Assembly (NCBI RefSeq): GCF_964204645.1
Contig: NC_134031.1
Span: 11,694,501-11,758,500, forward strand
Reading direction: 5' to 3'
DNA from: Tubulanus polymorphus
Lineage: Eukaryota; Nemertea; Palaeonemertea; Tubulaniformes; Tubulanidae
Length of the DNA stretch: 64,000 bases
The translations under genes and the position numbers were made by a program. The notes under the pieces were generated by a model. It was not told the origin of the DNA, did not search any database, and worked only from the letters and a program-made list of their open reading frames with translations. Shown here piece after piece: positions 55,401 through 64,000 of the stretch (position 1 is its first letter; each line of letters begins with the position of its first letter).

Positions 55401-56534
55401 TGTTACCTTTCGTATTTGGTAATTTGATTAAATCGAATACATTTATTTTTAGATTATTATCCCTTTCAATTTTTGGAATATTTTTAATTCTAACTGGATA
55501 ATTATCTATCTTATAATTATTTTCAAATTGTTTATAATTTGTTAATCTAAAACTATGTGTTATATCTTCTGTTGGATGTAAGCAACTTATAACTGTCCAT
55601 AGAAAACATTTATCATCAGAATTGTGTACATTTATTACAGCATTAGTTGTAAATGGTTATTTGATATAACTTGATCCATTTATAATATCATCATTATAAT
55701 ATGATAAATTATTTTCATCAATTGGTTTTGATTTAGTTAACTTATTATATTTTGTGTTATAAACATGTAAAGTCATAAATATTATTTCATCAAATATTAA
55801 CCCAGATCCTTCAAAATATTTCTCTTCTATTTTAGTTTTTACTTCATTATAACATTTATCTAATTTTTCATCTATATGTTGTTTCATCTATATATTGTTG
55901 AAATAATATGTTGTGAATGGGAATTTATATTATATATTGGTTTATCTTCAGATTTTATAAACTTAACTTTAACTGATATGCTAATTTTAGGGTATTCAAT
56001 ATTTTCACAATATTTTTCATATTTTCTAAATGTTTTTTTATTTTCTTCTAATGTTTTTCCTTTATGAAATTTAAACTCAATAGCAGCTGGACCAACATCA
56101 CTTTTAAATGCTTCAGTTATCTCTACTTCTTTTTTATTATCTAATGAATTGATATAATTTCTAATATCTTCCATGTATGGTCTTTTACTGTTTAATTCAT
56201 TTTTTATTCTTTTAATTGTCTTCTGTTTCTTATCATTATCTTTATCAAAATAATCTTCACCTATAATATCATCATTATTAATATTTCTAATATGACTTAT
56301 AGATTTTAAATGTTCTTTATAATATCTTTTATCACTGAATGATTGATTACATGTATCACATTTATATATTTCTTTTTCATTCTTCAATTCATCTTATTTA
56401 GTTTCTAATTTATCATCTTTATATTCTAATTTCAATTTATTTTCTAAATGTGTTCTAGTTTTATTATGTCTTGCTTTTTGAGATTTATCTATATTAATTT
56501 TACATGTCGGACAGTAGTACTTATTTGCTTCCAT
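52487..56534 (-). pseudogene. polB: Protein-primed family-B DNA polymerase, intein-free (block E)
   Basis: Start at 56,534. Zinc-finger extension (about 56,530-56,300), FKFHKGKT, then decayed N-terminal parts to 54,780. Exonuclease region with a GDFESLNKEL remnant near 55,070, endonuclease-VII-like VRDHDHLNGKFRGAAN (54,660-54,690), FHNLSGYDAHLFIKQL, polymerase DANNLYGLAM, KLMNNAFYGKT, motif C LYFDTDSY (about 53,025) uninterrupted, and KHHFDFSNYPKAHELY. Frameshifts at about 54,470, 53,850 and 53,350 and stops elsewhere. This copy is the natural empty-site comparison for the intein in C and D. Confidence 0.83.
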
Positions 56535-56552
56535 TTTAATATCAAATTTTTT

Positions 56553-56578
56553 ATTGAAATTGATTTTAGAAGTTATTC
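56553..56578 (-). promoter_or_regulatory. Upstream motif of PolB, A/B/E family (block E)
   Basis: ATTGAAATTGATTTTAGAAG then TTATTC, 19 bp before the PolB start; the same box as at 4886, 12,651 and 13,046. Confidence 0.5.
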
Positions 56579-56604
56579 ATATTCATATATATGAATATTA
56601 TAAG

Positions 56605-56756
56605 AGTAATAGGGAATATGTTGTTTCATATCAAAGGTTGAAGGGGCGAGTGAGTAAAAAATGAAAAATAAATTCGAGCGTGCGAGAATTTATTTTTCAT
56701 TTTTTATGAGCTCGACCCTTCGACCTTTGGTATGAAACAACATATTCCCTATTACT
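56605..56756. repeat. Palindromic element terminus of block E
   Basis: 152 bp. AGTAATAGGGAATATGTTGT inner, ACAACATATTCCCTATTACT outer; then CAAAGGTTGAAGGG against CCCTTCGACCTTTG, and GAAAAATAAATTC against GAATTTATTTTTC around the loop GAGCGTGCGA. Extra CGAGTGAGTAAAAAATG / TTTTTTATGAGCTCG pairing is found here but not in block B. Confidence 0.88.
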
Positions 56757-58210
56757 AACGATAAAGTCGCCATTTGTATAATACCCTAGTTCATTCACAG
56801 GTGGCGCTTAAGTAGGCCTACAGTACATCATAATACATAAGAGGGGCCATATGCAGTTGACACCAAAAGTGGTCTTGATTCTTAAGACCTGTATCAAGTT
56901 GTTTGATTGGCTAGAGAACTATGGTGTAAGACTGATCCCTATATTGCGATGAACAAAAAATGAAGTGAGATATATATGCCTACATAATTCCCAAGACTGC
57001 ACAGAGTCAAACGAGTCGATTAAAACCCCGATAAATGAATGTTGGTGCACAAAATATATTTATTACAATAACGGCCGGATGAATACATAGTTCTGTTCAG
57101 GCCAGTACAGTATCATCATCAGAACCAGTGTTACGGTACGTCCGGAAACTATATTCTGAATTAGTGCATACTGCAGATGATCTTTGAAGACGCATAGGCG
57201 ATTAGTGAAACCGATAATATGATGATATTAAAGTGAAACCTGACGTACCGGGTAGACGTTTTTAAGTTTTTTTCTTTAAATTCCCTTTGAGGCCAAATTG
57301 TTTGTGTTTGAGATCCTCATGTGGTTGTAGTCCTCAAAATCGATTAAGTCGGCAAACAATATTGGGCCCAATTTTGTTTTACACTTTGAGATTTTTTTTT
57401 CTAAAAACCTCTTAAAATCGGTGGCAGGCGCAAGCAAAAGACATGAATAAAATAATTTGAAACGATACCAAGAATTATAACAACATAATTTTATTGTAAT
57501 ATGATTTTTGAAAACGATTTGTACCAGTCGATTCCTCATACAAAAATAAATATAAAACGACGAGAGTTTCATAGACTTGGATACACTACGGTGCAAAAGT
57601 AAAGGAATACTCAAATCGACAGTTCACGACGTATTGCATGTAGCGTCGACCTGCCGACCCTGAAAAATACCAATTCTAATTCTATTTTCTTATATATTTC
57701 AGCAAAAATTCATATTTTCATTTTAGTTGTAACGGGTTCCGCATGAAACTTTTGTTTCCCTATCGTCTTGACTTTTAACCTGTTTAGCTTAATATGATTA
57801 AAAGCATTAGTATTTCTTAATTTATTTCTATAGAATACAGCGTAGTCTTCTATTGTATGATCGAAAACTAGTTTGAATCTGAACATCCCGATCACCTTGC
57901 CACCGTTTCAGCTCAATCTGTTGAATGGGTTTTCATTTTGCATTGATTCAAACGACTGGCCACTCAGGGCAGGTTCTGGAAAATCTGCAGAATGATTCAT
58001 ATGCAATTACAGGTAAACAGCCGATTTACTCACAGAGGCTCGTATCAGAGTTGTAGGTAATGTAAAAACGATAATCTGTTAATCAAATTTAATATGTAAT
58101 AGATGAAATCTAAGTGACGGACGCTTCGTCACTGCAGCTTGATTTAATTTTTACGACTAAGATTAAGAAATCATAACGATTCGAAATCAACCTCGTTCAC
58201 GTAGGCCTAT
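56757..58210. other. Non-coding flank right of block E
   Basis: No gene supported. Unique-looking AT-rich DNA with scattered TAGGCCTA words. Short frames at 57,276-57,614 and 57,710-57,895 have no recognisable motif or codon pattern. Confidence 0.5.
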
Positions 58211-60322
58211 AGTCAGTAACCTGACTGTGGTTTAGTTTCACGATCGGATATTTTCACAAACCACAGTCAGGAATGGGAAGGTCATTTTTGTATGAAATCT
58301 TCGTCAGCCAATTTGACTGACGAGTAATTTGCCTGGCATTTCATTGTCTCTTAAGATATCTGTCTCATTTTTGTTGTAATCGACGCACAACAGATTCGTA
58401 GTTTGTCTGATACCTATAACACCTCACCTGACGATCTTAATCCATGTGCAAATCGGCCGTAAAGTGAGAGTAAATTTCCGTCCAGTCAACAGCTGCCATT
58501 TTGAAAATTACTGGAGGTGCTGGCACCTGTAGACTGAGGCCAGGACAACAGCACAAACTAACAAAGCGAAACGACGAAATTTAAAAAAATTAAAAAATCA
58601 ACACTTATTCACATTTTTCTTTTACCAGAAATTTATAATTTCATTATTTATTAAGGAAAACACGAAGACTTGAAATAAAAGTTGGAAAACCATCAAAAAT
58701 AAAAATTGTCGTTTCGTCTTGGAAGTTTTATATAAATCCTTGTAGGTCCCCTTGTCTTATCATGCCACATGTACAATACAGAGAAATGGCGGCCAATGGC
58801 GAAATTTGTGGAGAAATTAATTAATTTCTCAAAATAATGTTGATTAATCACTCGAAACATACATAAAATTGGATTATTTCGAAAGGTACCTGTGTTAGTT
58901 TGTGAATTAAGCCATTAATTGTGGACTGAAGTGAATTGAAAGTATATTTTTGAAGTGTTACTTTTTTCAACCGTGTTTTGGTCCTTGTCATCCCTAACGT
59001 TGGTATAAGCCCATCCGATTATAAAAAGCTTACCACCAACGATTAGGTAACTAACTAGTAGGCCTATGGAGTGTAAGTAACAAAAACACTCAAAATAATG
59101 TCAGTGACTAAAACACCGAGAAAATTAATTTGTTGTCAATGAAACTGGAAAGAAACTCTTACTAAGTCTTAAAGTCTATCAATTTTATTTCGATGTTGAA
59201 ATTGTTCTGTAGATTTGGGCCCCGAGCATTAAATTATTGAAGAAATTAAATCAATTCTTACTGTTAAGCTTGGAAAAATGAAAACTAATGCCATTTAGTT
59301 AAGTGGTGGGGGAAAGAAAGATGAAACTTCAACTTTAAGGTTCGATTAATTTCTGGTTATTAAAAATTTTGGCTTAAATTTTGATTAGGAAAATTATAAT
59401 GAACCTGTTCATTTCATCTGTAGATCAAATGAAATTCAATTTTCTATGAAAATAACTTGACCAATTTCTTAACTAAACATAAAATGGTCTTTGGCTACCC
59501 GGGGTAGGTCGGTTTACCACTGCTTAAAAGATTACTATTTCGATTTGTATCAGGAATTTTTCAATGGTTTATAAACCATACTTTGTAATACCCGAAATGT
59601 AAAAACACCAACATTATGGTGAAACTTAATTCACAAACTAACACAGGTACCTTTCGAAATAATCCAATTTTATGTATGTTTCGAGCGATTAATCAACATT
59701 ATTTTGATAAATTAATTAATTTCTCCACAAATTTCGCCATTGGCCGCCATTTCTGTGTATTGCATACATGTGGCATGATAGACAAGATGACCTACAAGGA
59801 TTTATATATTACTTCCAAGACGAAACGACTTTTTTTATTTTTTAGATGGTTTTCCAACATATATTTCAAATCTTCGTGTTTTCCATAATAAATAATGAAA
59901 TTATAAATTCTGGTAAAAGAAAAATGTGAATAAGTGTTGATTTCTTAATTTTTTCAACTTCGTTGTTTCGTTAGTTTGTGTTGTGGTCCTGGCCTCAGTC
60001 CACAGGTGCCAGCACCCTCCACACGTTTTCAAAATGGCCGCCGTCGAATCCACGGAAATTTACTCTCACTTGACGGCCGATTTGCACATGGATTAAGATT
60101 GTCGGGTGAGATTTTATGGGGATCAAACAAACTACGAATCTGTTGTGCGTTGATTACAACAAAAATTAGACGGATGTCTTAAGAGGCAATGAAATGCCAG
60201 GCAAATTACTCGTAAATCAAATTGACTCACGAAAATTTCATTGAAAAATGACCTTCCCATTCCTGACTGTGGTTTGTGAAAATATCCGATCGTGAAACTA
60301 AACCACAGTCAGATTACTGACT
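58211..60322. repeat. 2.1-kb fold-back element with ~700-bp inverted arms
   Basis: Left arm about 58,211-58,915 and right arm about 59,625-60,322 are imperfect inverse copies (for example GGTACCTGTGTTAGTTTGTG with CACAAACTAACACAGGTACC; AATTTCGCCATTGGCCGCCA in the right arm). Outer ends are AGTCAGTAACCTGACTGTGG and its inverse. Each end holds its own hairpin CTGACTGTGGTTT...AAACCACAGTCAG (58,221-58,271 on the left). The central 700 bp shows no gene. Probably a non-autonomous fold-back DNA transposon; no clear target duplication. Confidence 0.75.
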
Positions 60323-60420
60323 AGCTTCTAACGAAACTAATCCCGTCAACTTCCAATGAATAGTTCGTGAATTATAGGCCTATGTCTTTGAACGCGAAAT
60401 TAGGGCCGAAATCGCCTGGA

Positions 60421-60552
60421 CCGAAAATGATATGACGCCGGTTTTTGCCGATTTCGAAATTTAAAACGTTGAGTTCGACACGAAATCTTTCACCGATTTT
60501 GATGATCGAGGGCTTCAAATGCGCAAAACTTTCTATATTTTCTGGATATTGC
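60421..60552 (+). repeat. Dispersed direct repeat, copy 1
   Basis: CCGAAAATGATATGACGCCG ... TTCTGGATATT. Copy 2 at 62,421-62,552, about 94% alike by eye, exactly 2,000 bp downstream. Flanks differ. Confidence 0.85.
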
Positions 60553-62420
60553 GGTTGTTTCGTTAATCCATACGATCTTCCAGCTTTGCAAACACGAATT
60601 TTTCGATTTTACGTCAATACACGCACTCGATACGCGATCGCAAGATGTCGACCTTGAACTTGAACTAGCAACAGGTCCGCAGTGAATCTTAATTCGTAAC
60701 AATTCAATCAAATAATGTTTAATCTTATTTAAGCTAGAATGAACACGATCAGGTTATAATAGATTCTGAATTTCACATAAATATACACAGAAAATAAATT
60801 GGAAATAAAATTCATTTCGGTTCAGCATTGCGCTAAGCATTGTGGGAGATGACAGTTGCCATTTTTATATATGAGGATTCCCCCACCCACTTAGACCTTT
60901 TCGCTAGTGTCTACACGGTACTTTTTTTCGGAATAAAATAATTAATTTGCTGAGGTGAACAGATGTGTAAATATTATATGTTTAAAATAAAAATAAAATT
61001 ATTAGGCTATTATAATTATCATTCTCATAAGACAAATCAATCATGGATGTATAAACTAGTGTATCAAAAATCTAGTTTTAAGTTTTGCCCATGGTCTTAT
61101 CTTGCCTAATAAAGCATAGAATGGTTGAGGGATATATTGGACTGCATATGATGTTGGTTAATTGAAGGTATTTAACATCTTCCATGCCTCCCAGCTAATT
61201 GGACTTTTGATGGGTAGTGATTGAATGAATTGGTGGCTGATGACGTTAAAACACTCAAAATCAATACAGCTGTATCTAGACTCATTTCAAAATACAACAA
61301 ACATTTTCGAAACAATTTGGGATACATGTATGTATATATTTATTACATAGAATACAGGTATACAGAAAGAACAGAATTCAAATTCATTTGCCATCGGAAA
61401 CCCGTACATTTATATTTAATTCTTTCTTGAATGAGATAAATTTTTCGGCGCAAATATACAAATGTATGCCAGCAGAAAAGCGATGATGTCATAATAGGGA
61501 CTCCCATCGAACTTAGCACTATAGATAGCACCTGTAAAACTATCTAAGCTAAAAATGCCATTTCTGGCGATGTAGTTTAAAAAACTGTAACAGCTGAAAA
61601 CAGCGGAAATGGCATTTTTTTAAAACATGCCAAAAATGTCAGAAAACACCGATTTCCGCTAAATTGGCAGAAGCAGTTTAAAACTGAGTAATCCATAAAT
61701 GGCTGATTCTGCCGATATTGGTGGAAAACGCCGAAATTGGCAGAATAAGCCGTTTTTGGAAAGTGTTCCTGACTGGTACCTAGCCGTTGTTCCTCAAACA
61801 ACGTCTAGGGCGTAAGTGCTCATATAAGGTTAATTTTCGTCCCTCATTTTGAGGGACGAGGCTTTGAGTGTCTATTTCACCCCTTATAACACCATCAACT
61901 TACCTCAAACTGACTTTTCTGTAATCAGATGGAAGTTAACTATTGTTTGCATGAAATTTGTAATCCTAAGTAGCTATTGACGATCGTAGTAGCTCAAAAC
62001 TTTTGACTAGTCGCTTCAAAAAACAGTTGAAGTGAAGCAACATAACAAATATGGCGGCTTTTAGTGTTGCATGAGGGGATCTCATTTATCTACCAAAATT
62101 AACATTTAGAGTAATTTTAGAGAGACATATTGAATTTGCACATTTTATTAATTTAGTCCATATTGGAAAACCAGATTGTGGCAATCAATTCAAATCAAAT
62201 CAATAGATTCTCCGATTCGCGATTTAAATCATCAAAAATATTATTATAAAACACGTTTTCAAAGTCAACAAGGTAACTTATTAATTTATTTTAGTACAAA
62301 GGGTTGATTTGACACTAAAATCAGTTGTTGCATTGCAATTAACTGGAGTTAACCTCTATATGATACTTAAGCATCAGACGTTGTCGGGAACCGTAACAAC
62401 GACTGGTATTCCGACTAGGA

Positions 62421-62552
62421 CCGAAAATGCTATGACGCCGGTTTTTGCCGATTTCGAAATTTGAAACGTTGAGTTCGACGCGAAATCCTTCACCGATTTT
62501 GATGATCGAGTGCTTCAAATGCGCAAAACATTCTATATTTTCTGGATATTCC
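62421..62552 (+). repeat. Dispersed direct repeat, copy 2
   Basis: CCGAAAATGCTATGACGCCG ... TTCTGGATATT, matching 60,421-60,552. Confidence 0.85.
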
Positions 62553-63507
62553 AGTAATAATTCCAGTTTAGATACATTTTTTCGGAATATTTTTTGTAGT
62601 CTTCGTCCAGATCATGAGATAAATAGGACATAATTCATCTTATTAACATATGATTTTATTTGTATATTCCTTTTTCATATATGAGTCAAAATATGGTGTC
62701 CTAAAATTCCTGTTACGTCCGGGAAATGCCAAAATTACAAATTTAATCATGAACAAAATTGAATCCAACAGTATTATTCTGTAGTTAAGAGTATACCTAA
62801 GTATAAGTAAAATGGAAAAGATAGTTCATCAGTCCTAACAACCTTAATTATGTAATTAATGAAAATTCCTGGACGTAACTTGGGACACAAAATGTAAATC
62901 AAAAATTTGATTTATCGGCATGATGTTCTATTTTTTTTATAATTTTATCAATGTCACTGTAAAAATTAATAATCATAGACATCCCTTCACATGAAACTAT
63001 GAAGTTGAAACATTATTTTCAGAGATTATCTCCAAAAATATTACTGGATGTAACAGGACGCGATAAGGATATTCCAAAGTGTTACATTTTTCAAATTTTC
63101 GCAGGTTTAGTTTGTGCAAACGAGTTAAATAAGTTAAATATCATTTAATAAGACTTTTGGGAGACATTTGGAACTCCCTAATTTTCCAGAGAATAGGATT
63201 GGCAAGAAATTTAAATGCAAGATGTAAGAATGTTGAAAAAATATTGCAGCCGGAATTAAATTAATTTTTTTTAGTTTAATTGCATTTTATTTATTTGTTT
63301 ACTAACACTTTGTATTCAAGTTTATTGTTGTGAGTATCCGAGTTAACCTGTACTGATGAACATGTTGTATATGCTTTCCATTTTGCTTTAGCATGTACAG
63401 CAGGCCCACGGCTCGGTGATGCACCTTAACAACTAACCCAAGAAACATGGAACAATAAATATTATCATCAAATCTAATAAAAAATTAGGTATAATGAAAT
63501 GAAACAG

Positions 63508-64000
63508 TCAAGGAAGATTTTGTTCCATCTCTCTTAATAAAGGGCCGAAACACAGAGGCTGGAATTGACAATTACGCTTTGAATATTTGTTGTTCACTTC
63601 CTTAGTTACGTCAGCCAACTGGTTTGTGCTCCATCGTGACAAAACACGTTCACCCATGAAACATACTTCGGGAGGCGGCATACGAATGACTTTCTTCACA
63701 GACACCCAAGATTGGTCAGGATTTCTGGCCATATGAACGATCTTGAATCTAAAAAATATCAATGATTGTGCTTATAATAAAGCAACCTTGGATGATTCCT
63801 AGTCCAATACTATGACTTGGACCCAGGTTTAGTTTGCCTACAATAACATGTCAGACACTGAGTTAAAGATAAAAATCTGACTGTTCGAAAGATAATGTGC
63901 AACTGTACCTGTGGCTTGACGCATAAAATCGACTTCGATTTCGCTCGTGTCAATGGAAAGTACTTTTGCGGCATACCACTTTGACTTGCCACATTTGATT
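63508..64000 (-). pseudogene. 3' exons of a spliced gene (partial), with one apparent frameshift
   Basis: Minus strand. Exon to 63,909: open frame KCGKSKWYAAKVLSIDTSEI, EVDFMRQAT, ending CAG|GT at 63,909/63,908. Intron 63,749-63,908 ends in a T-rich TTTTTTAG. The last exon 63,748-63,508 begins in the expected phase with SFIWPE, then one base is missing and the other frame carries NPDQSWVSVKKVIRMPPPEV to a TGA at 63,508. The pattern (yyVGKVL.D..EV.F.R then F.WP..D.SWV....I...PP) resembles the tail domain of many invertebrate transposon- or virus-associated proteins as I recall them. Splicing and identity are inferred. Confidence 0.45.

Larger units (their letters stand above)
48723..56756 (-). 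mobile_element. Block E: Polinton-like element (A/B/E family), PolB without intein
   Basis: From the palindromic end at 56,756 leftward, all on the minus strand: PolB, small protein, penton-like gene, MNITVGPS gene, MSDNKW gene, MASAIITIIG gene, TM gene and the large virion gene, which is cut at 48,723 by the end of block D. No zinc-finger gene lies between PolB and the capsid block; the small protein occupies that place. The rest (coiled coil, MCP, integrase, ATPase) is not in the window. Confidence 0.82.
60323..63507. other. Non-coding region with dispersed repeats
   Basis: No gene supported. Contains a ~132-bp direct repeat pair (60,421-60,552 and 62,421-62,552). A short-motif region at 61,560-61,760 is rich in GCCGAAATTGGCAGAA-like phrases and their inverses. 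GGGACG(A) hairpin GTCCCTCATTTTGAGGGAC lies near 61,840. Confidence 0.5.

Noticed and set aside
57276-57614. 112-codon minus-strand frame as a host exon
   Set aside because: No splice-site pairing, domain or codon pattern that supports coding.
59976-60182. Short frame with MCCGPGLSPQVPAPST as a gene
   Set aside because: Lies inside the inverted arm of the fold-back element; not preserved as a frame in the other arm.

Overview
The window is a piece of an animal (invertebrate) nuclear genome built almost entirely of nested mobile DNA. The evidence is non-LTR and Ty3/Gypsy retrotransposons, fold-back repeats, a probable intron-split exon pair at the right edge and, above all, several decayed copies of a Maverick/Polinton-like (adintovirus-like) endogenous DNA virus. 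I cannot name the species; frequent TAGGCCTA-type words and the repeat styles suggest a marine invertebrate, but that is only an impression. Nearly every element gene carries stops or frameshifts, so this is mostly a fossil locus.

Layout. 1-4135: two copies of one Jockey/CR1-type LINE on the minus strand. 4225-5512: block A, the end of a Polinton-like element. 5513-11350: a Ty3/Gypsy element (partial gag, pol, polypurine tract, 3' LTR). 11351-13208: block B, another Polinton end. 13209-14696: repeat-rich spacer. 14697-31953: block C, a long Polinton copy (protein-primed PolB containing an intein, zinc-finger protein, about eight virion/membrane genes, ATPase, integrase) with a 1.2-kb insertion in its integrase. 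31954-32706: spacer. 32707-48722: block D, a second long copy, largely inverted relative to C, with a solo LTR inside its intein. 48723-56756: block E, a copy of the A/B family interrupted by the right end of D; its PolB has no intein. 56757-64000: non-coding sequence with a 2.1-kb fold-back element, dispersed repeats and a two-exon gene fragment.

Two element families are present. C and D have ends beginning AGTAATTAGG or AGTAATTGG. A, B and E have ends beginning AGTAATAGGG that are long palindromes (hairpins). In both, PolB reads inward from the end. A compact block of capsid and membrane genes follows, each starting directly at a TAAATG/ATAAATG motif behind a T-run, which looks like a shared late-promoter signature. 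A second motif (ACTCATCAC-ACAAGTAA) lies only before PolB, the zinc-finger protein, the capsid gene divergent from it and a small conserved protein. This suggests early and late gene classes.

The 6-bp target duplications and end sequences indicate that the left end of C (14697) and the left end of D (32707) were once the two ends of one insertion. The interval was inverted by recombination between inverted copies. The most unusual feature is a 355-codon LAGLIDADG intein in the YFDTDS active-site motif of PolB in C and D, with the empty site preserved in E. I saw no adenain-type protease, no RNA polymerase subunit, no CRISPR array and no convincing tRNA or rRNA gene.
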